Source: Candidatus Rokuibacteriota bacterium (GTDB taxonomy: Bacteria > Methylomirabilota > Methylomirabilia > Rokubacteriales > CSP1-6). From it: a DNA stretch of 64,000 bases. Positions 15,241 to 23,985 of this stretch are shown here, in pieces. The notes below the pieces were generated by a model. It saw nothing but the letters and a program-made list of their open reading frames with translations, was not told the DNA's origin and did no database searches. Every line of letters begins with the position of its first letter. Within the stretch, counting starts at the first letter, position 1. The stretch lies in contig QHTB01000176.1 in the NCBI GenBank assembly GCA_003220615.1, forward strand, positions 1 through 64,000, in the 5' to 3' direction. The translations under genes were made by a program, and so were the position numbers.

Positions 15241-15269
15241 TTGACTTTGCTGGGCCGGCGCGATATCCA
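15241..15269 (+). promoter_or_regulatory. Putative promoter of the Liv transporter operon
   Basis: TTGACT at 15241-15246 and TATCCA at 15264-15269 have a 17-nt spacer. They would start a transcript about 54 nt before the binding-protein ATG. A second TATCCA follows at 15274-15279. Confidence 0.4.
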
Positions 15270-15329
15270 ACGGTATCCACTGGCGCCGTCACCCGATACC
15301 GCACGGAACCGCCCACCGAAGGGGGACCT

Positions 15330-16697
15330 ATGACTGAAGAGGTGAGTCGTCGCGATTTCCTGAATCGGCTCGGCGTGACGATCGGGGCGGTCGGCGCATC
15401 GGCCGGCTCCCTGATCGCGCCCGAGCCTGCGCACGCCCAGGCGCCGATGCAGCCCAAGGGCACCATTCCCGACAAGCCGTACAAGACCGGCCACATGACC
15501 TTCTTCACGGGGCCAGCGGCCGTGCTCGGTGAGCAGTCCTACAAGGGCCACATCCTCGCCGCCGACGAGATCAACGCGCAGGGCGGACTGCTCGGCAAGC
15601 GCAAGATCGAGACGGTGAAGGCGGACGAGGCCGCGGGCACCGACGCCAACGTCAAGGAATTGCGCCGCATGAAGCTGTCGGAGAGCATCGACTGCTTCAC
15701 CGGCGTCATCTCGAGCGGCAACACGCCGGCGCTCGGCCCCGTCGCCGAGGAGCTGAAGTGCCTGACGGTCTTCACGGATGGCTGCACGGATTTCCTGTTC
15801 GAGAAGGCCGTGCCCAACCCTCACTACGTCTTCCGGCTGACGAACATCCAGTCGGCCGACGGCGTGATGGCGGCCATCGCGGCCACCCAGGCCTGGCCGA
15901 AGATCACCAAGATCGCCCACATCCATCCCGATTACTCCTACGGACGCAATGCCTTCGACCACTTCAACATCGCGATGAAGAAGCTCGCGGGCAACATCCA
16001 GGTGGTGTCGGAGGCGTGGCCCAAGCTGGGCACGACGGAGTTCACCGCGCACATCACGAAGACGATCTCGGCGAAGCCGGATCTCCTGTTCTGCTCGGTG
16101 TGGGGCGGTGATTACGTCGCGTTCTACAAGCAGGCGCTCCGCTATGACCTGTTCAAGAAGATGAAGATGGCGACGACGCTGGCCTTCGGCGTGGCGCCGC
16201 ACGCGCTCGGCAAGGACCACCCGGAGGGCGTCGTCGCCGGCGTCCACGCCAACTATCACTTCATGTACCCGGGCGGCAACAAGTGGCCGCTCAACACGCA
16301 GTTCGTCAAGAAGTTCTACGACCGCTGGAAGGAGTACCCGAACTTCGAGGCGGAGGGCGCCTACACCGCGCTCTACATGTTGAAGCTGGCCATCGAGAAG
16401 GCCAATCACCTCACGGGTGGCTGGCCGGACGACGACGCGATCATCGCCATGCTCGAAGGCCTGATGTACGCCGGTCCGTCGGGCTACAACTACATTCGGC
16501 CCGACAACCATCAAGGCTACAAGGACGCCATCACGGGCTTCGCCATGCAGTCGCCCGAGTATCCGTTCCCCGTGCACGATCCCAAGCGCGTCATCACGGT
16601 GCCGATCCGCAGCATCACGGCGCCGCCCGGCTATCCCAAAGGTGAGCCGACGACGACGTACAAGTGGATCGACGAGACCTGGCCGCGGGTCGTGTAG
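15330..16697 (+). CDS. Branched-chain amino acid-type ABC substrate-binding protein
   Basis: A 455-residue periplasmic binding protein of the LivJ/type I fold. A twin-arginine signal (SRRDFLNRLG, cleaved near AHAQA) means export after folding. The mature domain has the family pattern: FTGPAAVLGEQSYKGHILAADEINAQGGLLG, VKADEAAGTDANVKELRRM, and HPDYSYGRNAFDHF. A GGGGGA ribosome site precedes ATG 15330. It heads an operon with two permeases and two ATPases further on, separated from them by a hairpin and one unusual gene. In such systems the substrate is often an aromatic or aliphatic acid rather than an amino acid, so the ligand is uncertain. Confidence 0.85.
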   Translation: MTEEVSRRDFLNRLGVTIGAVGASAGSLIAPEPAHAQAPMQPKGTIPDKPYKTGHMTFFTGPAAVLGEQSYKGHILAADEINAQGGLLGKRKIETVKADEAAGTDANVKELRRMKLSESIDCFTGVISSGNTPALGPVAEELKCLTVFTDGCTDFLFEKAVPNPHYVFRLTNIQSADGVMAAIAATQAWPKITKIAHIHPDYSYGRNAFDHFNIAMKKLAGNIQVVSEAWPKLGTTEFTAHITKTISAKPDLLFCSVWGGDYVAFYKQALRYDLFKKMKMATTLAFGVAPHALGKDHPEGVVAGVHANYHFMYPGGNKWPLNTQFVKKFYDRWKEYPNFEAEGAYTALYMLKLAIEKANHLTGGWPDDDAIIAMLEGLMYAGPSGYNYIRPDNHQGYKDAITGFAMQSPEYPFPVHDPKRVITVPIRSITAPPGYPKGEPTTTYKWIDETWPRVV

Positions 16698-16712
16698 CGG
16701 CACGACGTGCCT

Positions 16713-16781
16713 GACGGGAAGAGGGGCAGGCACCCGGCCTGCGATACAGCACTTGTCCGGGCGCCCGCCCCTCTTCCCGTC
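16713..16781 (+). terminator. Long perfect inverted repeat, attenuator-like
   Basis: GACGGGAAGAGGGGC (16713-16727) is exactly inverted at 16767-16781, giving a 15-bp stem with a 39-nt loop that itself contains CAGGC/GCCTG. It starts 16 nt after the binding-protein stop. There is no T-tract, so it may stabilise or attenuate rather than fully terminate. That would leave the binding protein expressed above the downstream genes. Confidence 0.5.
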
Positions 16782-16817
16782 GCCTCCTCAGCCACGACAC
16801 GATCCGCGGCCGGTCTC

Positions 16818-19049
16818 GTGAGGCGCTCGTTCGTCGTCATTCTCCTCGTAACCGCGATCGTCGGGGTGGGGCCGGTGCGGGCGGGTCACGAGATGCCGTT
16901 CTATCCGTCGTACTACCCGCAAGAGATCACCGTCGAGGCGATGCCGGCGACCGTCGCCGCCGCGCGGCTCGAGAAGAACACCGTGCACGCCTTCGTCGGC
17001 AGCGATCCGTTCGCCGGCCGAGCGTTGCCACCTACGCTGGCCGGCGTGGAGTCGCTCGGTTCCTACATCGTCGTGACGCTGAACGCGAAGACGGCGGTGC
17101 TCGCCACCGCGGAGGCTCGCTGTGCGGCGGCGCGCGCGATCATCGCCGGCCTCAACGGCGCAGGCTGGCGGCCGCATCCATATCCCGTGACTCCCTACCA
17201 TCCGGATCATCTGGCGCACGTCGATCTCATCGATGCCGCCGTGAAGGCTCAACCACGCACGCCAGGCGCGCGAGCGATGTCGCCACTACGCGTTCGTCCG
17301 GTGGGCGCGCTCGCCGAGCGTCTGCTCGGTGGTCGTAGCAGCACCGGCGTCTGGGATGCGCTGGTGGAAGAAGTCAGCGTTCGCGCTCTCGTCCGCGCGC
17401 ATACCGCCACGCTCAATGGCGGCAGCGCGCCGCCCTGGATCAGAGACGGATGGTTTCACGCCTGGCTCCTCCATCCCACGCCGAGCTCGCAGGATCTCGC
17501 GCACCGCTTGATGGGAGGCGGCGGTGAAGACACCGTGGAGCGGCTGAACCTCGAGCGGGCGCTGGTCAGCCGCATCCGTGGCGGTTGCGAGCGCGTCGTG
17601 GCGGGCTACACCGTGCGGCGCGAGGTGCTGAACGCGGACTACTCGGCCGGTGTCGAGAACGTCGCGGGCGATTCGCTCACGGGCCTCGATGCCACGGTCT
17701 TCCTCCGGACGGTGAAGCTCAAGGACTTCCCCTGGAACGGCTGGCTCACGATCGGCGTGCCCGAGCGGCCGACCGCGGCCTGGAACCCGATCGCCGGCTT
17801 CACGGATGCGACCGGGCGTTTGCTCTGGTCTGGCCTCAGCGACGGCGCGCTCTTTCCCCAGCCCTACGGCGGCGGCTTCGCCGAGAATCGCGTCAGGCTC
17901 GCGACGACTGAAACGCAGACGGGGAATCTCGCCGTCCCGGTCGACGCGATCGTGCCCGAGGCGGGAACCGGCACGCTCCGCGAGGTGGGCCCGGGCAAGA
18001 CGGCGCGGGCGAAGCTGACGTATCGCGTCCTCGGCTCGGCGTATCACGACGGGAGCCGGATGACGGCCACGGACGCGCTCTACGGCCTGGCCTTCGCCTT
18101 CCGCTGGGGAGGCGGGCGGGGGCGCGAGGAGGACGCCGAGATCCGCCGGGCCACGGCGCTCATGCGCGAATGGCTCGTCGGCGCGCGGGTGCTTCGCGTC
18201 GAGACCGACGTGCTTCGCTTCGGCGACGTGACGATGACGTACGACGTTCCGATCGTGGAGATCTACCTGGCGCACACGCTCCCCGACGCATCGAGCCTGG
18301 CCGTCGTCAGTCCGCCCTGGACGCCGCTGCCGTGGCCCGTGGTGGCGCTGCTCGAGGAAGCGGTCACGCGGGGCGTGGGCGCGTTCTCGGCCGAGGCGGC
18401 CAAGCGTCGTGGTGTGCCGTGGCTCGACGCCGTCCGCGACGTGAAGACGCGCGAGCGCCTGGTCGCCCTGCTCGGCAAGCTGGAGCGTCAGGCGTTCGTG
18501 CCGGCCGCGCTGAGCGGCAGGGTGACGCCGGCCGAGGCCCGCGAGCGCTGGGCCAGGCTCCAGCAGTTCGCCGCCGATCACCACCACGTGCTCGTCACCA
18601 GCGGCCCGTACGTGCTGCACGCGTGGTCGCCGAGCGGCGCCGTGCTGCGCGTGTTCCGCGACTTCAGCTATCCGCTCGGCGTCGGCTCCTTCGATCGCTA
18701 CGCGGTTCCGCTTCACGGCGCCGTCGTGCGCGCCGATGTGAAGGCCGACCGCATCGAGATCCAGGCCGAGGCCGAGCGCGTGGAGCGATTCGGCCGCGAG
18801 CACCGGCTGGTGCGGGAGCCGGTGGGCAGTCCCTCCGTGCAGAAAGACCGCGGCGCGGTGGCCGTGTGCCGCTATGTGATCGTCGGGCCCGACGGCGCCG
18901 TGGTGCGAGCGGGCGCGACGGGCGCGACGTCGAGCGGCCTGTTCGTGATCGGGCGCGAGGGCGTGCCGCCGGGCTCGACCGCGCTCCTGCTGATCGCCGT
19001 CGACGGCACGGAGGCGACGGCGGCGACTCGGGCCGTGTCGCTGCCGTGA
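16818..19049 (+). CDS. Large periplasmic protein with family 5 solute-binding-like traits
   Basis: A 743-residue protein. GTG 16818 gives a signal peptide (RRSFVVILLVTAIVGVGPVRAG) directly, whereas the longer frame begins inside the hairpin. Two segments recall family 5 (oligopeptide/nickel) binding proteins: AYHDGSRMTATDALYGLAFAF near residue 408 and SGPYVLHAWSPSG near 594. The N-terminal half is not recognised. It sits between a Liv-type binding protein and the Liv permeases, so it may be a second ligand receptor or a substrate-processing partner for the same importer. The family assignment is tentative. Confidence 0.65.
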   Translation: MRRSFVVILLVTAIVGVGPVRAGHEMPFYPSYYPQEITVEAMPATVAAARLEKNTVHAFVGSDPFAGRALPPTLAGVESLGSYIVVTLNAKTAVLATAEARCAAARAIIAGLNGAGWRPHPYPVTPYHPDHLAHVDLIDAAVKAQPRTPGARAMSPLRVRPVGALAERLLGGRSSTGVWDALVEEVSVRALVRAHTATLNGGSAPPWIRDGWFHAWLLHPTPSSQDLAHRLMGGGGEDTVERLNLERALVSRIRGGCERVVAGYTVRREVLNADYSAGVENVAGDSLTGLDATVFLRTVKLKDFPWNGWLTIGVPERPTAAWNPIAGFTDATGRLLWSGLSDGALFPQPYGGGFAENRVRLATTETQTGNLAVPVDAIVPEAGTGTLREVGPGKTARAKLTYRVLGSAYHDGSRMTATDALYGLAFAFRWGGGRGREEDAEIRRATALMREWLVGARVLRVETDVLRFGDVTMTYDVPIVEIYLAHTLPDASSLAVVSPPWTPLPWPVVALLEEAVTRGVGAFSAEAAKRRGVPWLDAVRDVKTRERLVALLGKLERQAFVPAALSGRVTPAEARERWARLQQFAADHHHVLVTSGPYVLHAWSPSGAVLRVFRDFSYPLGVGSFDRYAVPLHGAVVRADVKADRIEIQAEAERVERFGREHRLVREPVGSPSVQKDRGAVAVCRYVIVGPDGAVVRAGATGATSSGLFVIGREGVPPGSTALLLIAVDGTEATAATRAVSLP

Positions 19050-19064
19050 TAAGGTAGCGCCCTC

Positions 19065-19940
19065 GTGGATACGCTCATCACGCAGATCCTCAACTCACTC
19101 TTCTACGCGTCGATCCTCTTCCTCATCGCCTCCGGGCTCTCGCTCGTCTACGGCGTGATGCGGATCGTGAACATGGCCCACGGCAACCTCTACGCCATCG
19201 GCGCGTACGTGGCGGCGTGGGCGATCGGCCTCGCCAGCAGCGAGCTCCACGTGAGCCTGCTCTTCGTGCTGCTGATCACCGGCGCGCTGGCGGCCGCGCT
19301 CGCCGGCGCCATCATCGAGCCGGCGTTCCTGCGCCCGCTCTACCGCCGTGCCGAGGAGTACCAGCTCCTCATGACCTTCGGGCTGCTCCTCGTCCTCGAG
19401 GACGTCATGCGCCTGCTCTGGGGGCCGCACCCGCTGACGGCCAGCGCGCTGTCGGACGCGCTCGGCAGCATCTCCGTCCTGGGGGCGACCTACCCGACGT
19501 ACAACATCTTCGTCATCGTGGTCGGCGCGCTTGCCGCCGTGGGGCTGGGCGCGTTCGTCTACCGCACGCGCTTCGGCGTGATGCTGCGCGCGACGTCGCA
19601 GGACATGCGTATGGCCTCGGCGCTCGGGATCAACGTCAAGCGCGTGTATGTGCAGGCCTTCACCCTGGGCTGCCTCATGGCCGGGCTGGGTGGCGCCGTC
19701 GTCATGCCGATCTCGGGCGCCGTGCTGGGCATGGGCGTCGACGCGCTCATCCTCGCGTTCGTCGTCGTCGTGATCGGAGGGCTGGGAAGCCTGGAGGGCG
19801 CGCTCGTCGGCGCCCTGATCGTCGGCTTCGTGCGGACGATCGGGATCACGTACTTCGCCGAGGTCGAGCTCGCCGTCCTCTACCTCATCGCGGCGGTGGT
19901 CCTGTTCGTGCGGCCGGCCGGCCTCTTCGGTCGCGCGTGA
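19065..19940 (+). CDS. livH: Branched-chain amino acid-type ABC permease LivH
   Basis: A 291-residue inner-membrane permease of the LivH family with about eight helices. The N-terminus (NSLFYASILFLIASGLSLVYGVMRIVNMAHGNLYAIGAY) is the classic signature, and GGLGSLEGALVGALIVG is the cytoplasmic coupling region. GTG 19065 follows the previous stop by 15 nt. It forms the membrane channel with the LivM homologue encoded next. Confidence 0.92.
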   Translation: MDTLITQILNSLFYASILFLIASGLSLVYGVMRIVNMAHGNLYAIGAYVAAWAIGLASSELHVSLLFVLLITGALAAALAGAIIEPAFLRPLYRRAEEYQLLMTFGLLLVLEDVMRLLWGPHPLTASALSDALGSISVLGATYPTYNIFVIVVGALAAVGLGAFVYRTRFGVMLRATSQDMRMASALGINVKRVYVQAFTLGCLMAGLGGAVVMPISGAVLGMGVDALILAFVVVVIGGLGSLEGALVGALIVGFVRTIGITYFAEVELAVLYLIAAVVLFVRPAGLFGRA

Positions 19941-19956
19941 CGGCTGACCCCCAGCC

Positions 19957-20955
19957 GTGACCGAGCTCGCGCTGGCGTCGCCCCGCGTGTGGAGCGGCCG
20001 CCGAGTCGTGATCGGCGCGCTCGTCGTGGTCACGCTCGCCGCCATCCCCGTCGTCGCCTCGCCGTTCCAGACCATCACCATCTGCTACGGGCTCGTCTTC
20101 GCCATCGCCGCGCTCGGCTTCAACCTGCTGCTCGGCTACACGGGCCTGCTCTCGTTCGGCCACTCGGCCTACTTCGGCACCGGCGCCTACGTGGTGGCCC
20201 TGCTCGTGAAGTACCTCGGCGTGGCCTCGATGGAGCTCTTCGTGCTGGCGGGCATCCTCGGCTCGATCGCGGTGGCCGCGCTCTTCGGCGTGGTGTGCGT
20301 GCGGTACACGCGGATCTTCTTCGGCATCCTCACGCTGGCGCTCTCGCAGGTGCTGTGGAGTCTCGCCCTCAAGCTGTTCTGGGTGACCGGAGGCAGCGAC
20401 GGCCTTCGCGTGCCCACGCCGACGCTGCTGGGCGGGCTGGGCGGCCCCGGCGCCGACAAGGTCGAGTTCATCGCCCACCGCTACTACTACTACGTGCTCA
20501 TCCTCTTCCTGGTCGCGACGGCCGCCATGTGGGTGATCGTGAGCTCGCCCTTCGGCAAGGCGCTGCAAGCCATCCGCGACAACGAGACCCGCGCCGAGTT
20601 CGTCGGCGTGCAGGTGTGGAAGTATCGGTGGATCGCCTTCGTCATCTCGGGGGCGTTCACCGGGCTGGCCGGCGCGCTGTGGGTGCCGCTCAACGGCCTC
20701 ACCACGCCCGACATTCTCTACTGGCCGTTCTCGGGCCGCATCGTGTTCTTCACGGTCCTCGGCGGCTTTCGCACCTTCGTGGGGCCCATCGTGGGCGCGA
20801 TCGCCTACAACTATCTCGAGACGTACGCCGTCGGCTTCACCGTGTACTGGCAGCTCGTGCTCGGCATCGTGCTCGTCCTGCTCGTGCTCACCATGCCCAC
20901 CGGACTCGTCGGCACCGCCATCCAGATCTTCGAGCGCGTCCGGCGAGCGCGCTGA
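19957..20955 (+). CDS. livM: Branched-chain amino acid-type ABC permease LivM
   Basis: A 332-residue permease of the LivM family: FAIAALGFNLLLGYTGLLSFGHSAYFGTGAY at the start, RYTRIFFGILTLALSQVLWSL in the middle and a GGFRTFVGPIVGAI coupling loop near the end. GTG 19957 lies 16 nt after livH. It pairs with LivH. The gene ends 2 nt before the ATPase start, so the four transporter genes form one operon. Confidence 0.92.
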   Translation: MTELALASPRVWSGRRVVIGALVVVTLAAIPVVASPFQTITICYGLVFAIAALGFNLLLGYTGLLSFGHSAYFGTGAYVVALLVKYLGVASMELFVLAGILGSIAVAALFGVVCVRYTRIFFGILTLALSQVLWSLALKLFWVTGGSDGLRVPTPTLLGGLGGPGADKVEFIAHRYYYYVLILFLVATAAMWVIVSSPFGKALQAIRDNETRAEFVGVQVWKYRWIAFVISGAFTGLAGALWVPLNGLTTPDILYWPFSGRIVFFTVLGGFRTFVGPIVGAIAYNYLETYAVGFTVYWQLVLGIVLVLLVLTMPTGLVGTAIQIFERVRRAR

Positions 20956-20957
20956 CC

Positions 20958-21713
20958 GTGAGCCTGCTCGAGACGACGGCGATCACCAAGACGTTCGGTG
21001 CGAACCGGGCCGTCGACGCGGTCGATTTCACCGTGCGCGCCGGCGAGCTGCTGGCGCTGATCGGCTCCAACGGCGCGGGCAAGACGACGCTCGTCAACCT
21101 CATCAGCGGGCTCCTGCGGGCCGACGAGGGCACCATCCGCTTCTCCGGAAAGGACATCACCCGGCAGACGGTCAACCAGCGCATCCGGGCCGGGATCGCG
21201 CGGAGCTTCCAGCTCGTCAACCTGTTCGATCATCTGAGCGCCTTCGACAACGTCGCGCTCACGATCTTCGCCCGCCAGGGCAAGACGCGGAGCCTGGCCA
21301 CGCTGGCCGACCGCGATCAGGCGGTGGCCGACGAGGCGATGGCCATCCTGAAGGAATTCGGCCTGGCGCCGAAGGCGCCCACGCTGGCCGGTGGGCTCTC
21401 CCAGGGGGAGCGGAAGCTGCTGGACGTTGCCATCGCCTATGCGCTGCGGCCCACGCTGCTCTTTCTCGACGAGCCGACGAGCGGCGTGTCCACGCGCGAG
21501 AAGGCGCCCATCATGGACGTGGTCACCTCGATCGTGCGCTCGGGCAACATCACGGCCGTGGTCATCGAGCACGACATGGACATCGTCTTCCGCTACTCCG
21601 ACCGCATCGTCGCCATGCACCAGGGCACGATCCTGGCCGACGGCACTCCCGACGAGATCAGGCGGAACGAGCAGGTGACGACGACGCTGATCGGCACCGG
21701 AGAGACGGCGTGA
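20958..21713 (+). CDS. livG: Branched-chain amino acid-type ABC ATPase LivG
   Basis: A 251-residue ATPase with Walker A GSNGAGKT, Q-loop region RSFQLVNLFDHLSAFDNV, signature LSQGERKLLD, Walker B LLFLDEPTSGV and H-loop EHDMD. The EHDMDIVFRYSDRIVAMHQG end is typical of LivG. GTG 20958 starts it 2 nt after livM, and it overlaps livF by 4 nt. It drives transport together with LivF. Confidence 0.92.
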   Translation: MSLLETTAITKTFGANRAVDAVDFTVRAGELLALIGSNGAGKTTLVNLISGLLRADEGTIRFSGKDITRQTVNQRIRAGIARSFQLVNLFDHLSAFDNVALTIFARQGKTRSLATLADRDQAVADEAMAILKEFGLAPKAPTLAGGLSQGERKLLDVAIAYALRPTLLFLDEPTSGVSTREKAPIMDVVTSIVRSGNITAVVIEHDMDIVFRYSDRIVAMHQGTILADGTPDEIRRNEQVTTTLIGTGETA

Positions 21714-22423
21714 GCAGTCAGCTCCTCGAACTGGCCGCGGTCGACACCTACCGAGGCGCGGCTCACGTGCTGCGCGCGGTCTCGCTGGCCGTGAACGAGG
21801 GCGAGACGGTTTGCCTGGTCGGACGCAACGGCGCCGGGAAGACGACGACGCTGGAGACGGCGATCGGGCTGTTGCCCGTACGCTCGGGCGTCATCCGCCT
21901 GCGCGGGCAGGAGATCACCCGGACGCCGACCCACGATCGAGCCCGGCTCGGAATCGGCTACGCGCCCGAGGACTGCGGGATCTTCCCCGACCTCACCGTG
22001 GCCGAGAACCTCCAGATCGGCCGCTGGCTGGCCACGGACAAGGGCCACGGCGGCGCCGTGGACGAGCGGATCGCGGCGCTCTTCCCCGAAGTCGAGCAGT
22101 TCCTGCCGCGCCGGGGCCTCAACCTGTCGGGCGGACAGAAGAAGATGGTTGCGATCTCGCGCGCCATGGCGCTGGCCCCGTCCATCCTCCTCCTCGACGA
22201 GCCGTTCGAAGGCCTGGCGCCGGTCGTGGTCTCCCGGTTCATCGAGGCCGCGCGGAAGATCAAGGCGATGGGGATCTCGCTGCTGATCGCCGAGTCCCAC
22301 GTCACCAACGCCGCCCGGGTGGCCGACCGGCTCTACGCGATCGATCGCGGGGAGATCATCTTCGCCGGCGATCCTCGCCGCGCGCTCGACAACGAAGAGG
22401 TCATGAAGACCATCCGGGGGTAG
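21710..22423 (+). CDS. livF: Branched-chain amino acid-type ABC ATPase LivF
   Basis: A 237-residue ATPase with Walker A GRNGAGKT, the LivF-type IGYAPEDCGIFPDLTVAENL loop, signature LSGGQKKMVA, Walker B ILLLDEPFEGLAP and an H-loop position reading ESHVTNA. It forms the second nucleotide-binding subunit of the importer. The start overlaps livG by 4 nt. It is the last gene of the operon; the next gene has its own sigma-54-type promoter. Confidence 0.92.
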   Translation: MSSQLLELAAVDTYRGAAHVLRAVSLAVNEGETVCLVGRNGAGKTTTLETAIGLLPVRSGVIRLRGQEITRTPTHDRARLGIGYAPEDCGIFPDLTVAENLQIGRWLATDKGHGGAVDERIAALFPEVEQFLPRRGLNLSGGQKKMVAISRAMALAPSILLLDEPFEGLAPVVVSRFIEAARKIKAMGISLLIAESHVTNAARVADRLYAIDRGEIIFAGDPRRALDNEEVMKTIRG

Positions 22424-22531
22424 GGGCGCGCCGCCCTCCCGGGCATTCAACCGACGAGGGCGCCGGCCGCGTTTACAGAGCCCCTCTATCGTCGGATCTA
22501 ACGCGGTGCGAGTACGGGCCATCCATGCGTG

Positions 22532-22546
22532 TGGCACTTTGCTTGC
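22532..22546 (+). promoter_or_regulatory. Consensus sigma-54 (RpoN) promoter
   Basis: TGGCAC (22532-22537), five bases, then TTGC (22543-22546) gives the invariant GG-N10-GC of -24/-12 promoters with no mismatch in the core. The expected transcript start is near 22558, just before a GGAGGTGAT ribosome site and the ATG at 22574. This is one of the clearest regulatory signals in the window and implies control by an activator ATPase. Confidence 0.75.
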
Positions 22547-22573
22547 GGCCATATCGGTACGGAGGTGATCCCC

Positions 22574-23584
22574 ATGAAACGAGGGATCGTCGCCCTCATG
22601 GTCGTGTTCGGGTTCGCGTCCCCCGCCCAGGCTGCTCCTGGTGATCCACGCCTCGTCCAGGGAGTCCTGGAATGGCCGGCCAAGCTGACGGTCGAGCCGT
22701 TCGTGGTGATCCGCGCCGACGACGGGCGGTGGTACTACGCCGAGGTCAAGGCCGCGAAGCGTTTCGAGTCGGGTCCGCTGAGCGCGGGAGGGCGGGTGAC
22801 CGTGCTCGGAACCGAGGCGGCCAGGCCGCACGAGATCGCCGCGATCGCCTTCGGCTCGGGCGACGCGGCGGCGCTGGCGCTCGCGCTCATGCCCCACGTC
22901 AATGCTCCCGCCAGCGCGCCGGCACCCGCGCCCGCGGCGCAACCACCGGGCTCGCCCAGGACGGAGTCCTTGCCGGCCAAGGTGGAGCCGTCGGCGACGC
23001 CGAAGGCCGAAGTGCCGACACCCAAGGCAGTCGCGAAGGCAGAACCGGTCGCCACAACGCCGGTGGCCGCTTCCACGCCAGCGACACGCCCGGCGCCGGC
23101 CGTGACCACGACCCCGGTCGCCGCGCCCGTCCCGCCCGCGCCGGCCGCACCGTCGGTATTGGCGTCACCGCCAACGGCGGCGTCGACGTCGGCTCCCGCG
23201 AAGCCAGCTCCTGAGCCGCCAGCCGCAGCCCCCTCCGCGCCTGCCGCGCCGCGCGTCGTCGAGTCACCGACACCTGCTCCGCCGGCGGCAGAGAAGTCGA
23301 TGGCCGTGAATGAGCCCGAGCCGGCCGGTGACGGGCCGCGCTGGACGGAGCTACGGGGCACGGTCAAGGTCATCGCAGGCAACTGGATCGTCGTGCGCAC
23401 CGACAAAGGACAGCTCGTGCTCGTCGATCTCTCAACCGTTCGCGGCGGAGCGGCGTCGCTCAGGCCGGGAGCCGCCATCGCCCTGTACGGGACGCCCACC
23501 GAACAGAAGTTTCAAGCGATGGGCATCGTCCCGCCGGACAATCGCCCGGCGCCCAGGCCGGCCACCATTCCACCCCGCCGCTGA
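22574..23584 (+). CDS. Secreted Pro/Ala-rich protein with duplicated terminal domains
   Basis: A 336-residue exported protein with signal peptide (RGIVALMVVFGFASPAQA). A small domain follows (about residues 25-95), then a ~140-residue linker almost entirely of Pro, Ala, Thr, Ser and Lys. The C-terminal domain (about 255-325) resembles the first: both have a G.(L/V)..(I/V)...(F/W)(V/I)V(I/R).(D/T)(D/K)G core and an L..G..V/I.(V/L).G turn, suggesting OB-like beta barrels. GGAGGTGAT lies 4 nt before ATG 22574. The function is unknown; a cell-surface or periplasm-spanning role is suggested by the linker. Confidence 0.7.
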   Translation: MKRGIVALMVVFGFASPAQAAPGDPRLVQGVLEWPAKLTVEPFVVIRADDGRWYYAEVKAAKRFESGPLSAGGRVTVLGTEAARPHEIAAIAFGSGDAAALALALMPHVNAPASAPAPAPAAQPPGSPRTESLPAKVEPSATPKAEVPTPKAVAKAEPVATTPVAASTPATRPAPAVTTTPVAAPVPPAPAAPSVLASPPTAASTSAPAKPAPEPPAAAPSAPAAPRVVESPTPAPPAAEKSMAVNEPEPAGDGPRWTELRGTVKVIAGNWIVVRTDKGQLVLVDLSTVRGGAASLRPGAAIALYGTPTEQKFQAMGIVPPDNRPAPRPATIPPRR

Positions 23585-23985
23585 CGTCGCGCTGTCGGAG
23601 AACGTGACGACCTCACGTTCTGCGGCGCACGAGACCGCGCTCAAATTCTTTCAAAGCCAATTCATTTCCACCTGGCGAGCGATTTGCACTGGACTAAAGC
23701 AACGCTCGAACGTTGTAGCGGACAAAAGCCGCACAGCAGAGAGCGAAAAGCGCCGCTCGCCGTCGCCCCCGGCGGGCGGCGCTTCCTAAAATCTCGCGAA
23801 TCACTCACGGAAGCGAGCTCCTCGTGACATTCCCGACATCGTCCAATGAACTCGATCAACGACCGACGCTGTCGCATCGGTGCCGTCGGAATTGTTGCCA
23901 GACCCCGTGGAGCCCGAGCGGCTGCCCGATCGGCGCTAAGGGCATCGGCGACTGGAACCTGGCGGCGGGGTGACTGGACGAACGC
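23585..23985. other. Intergenic region without a supported gene
   Basis: This stretch is less GC-rich than its surroundings. It contains a minus-strand terminator-like hairpin (23748-23784). A 71-codon minus-strand frame across 23662-23877 runs through that hairpin and has no ribosome site, so it was not accepted. Nothing else was recognised. Confidence 0.5.
23748..23784 (-). terminator. Intrinsic terminator-like hairpin, minus strand
   Basis: AAGCGCCGC (23748-23756) is exactly inverted at 23776-23784. Read on the minus strand the GC-rich stem ends in CTTTTCG, a short T-tract. It lies about 200 nt beyond the stop of the small minus-strand gene at 23986-24195. Confidence 0.5.

Noticed and set aside
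15192-16733. A 513-codon minus-strand frame opposite the Liv binding protein
   Set aside because: No domain is recognisable and the opposite strand carries a clear Tat-exported binding protein; shadow frame.
23662-23877. A 71-codon cysteine-containing minus-strand frame
   Set aside because: It spans a terminator-like hairpin and has no ribosome site.
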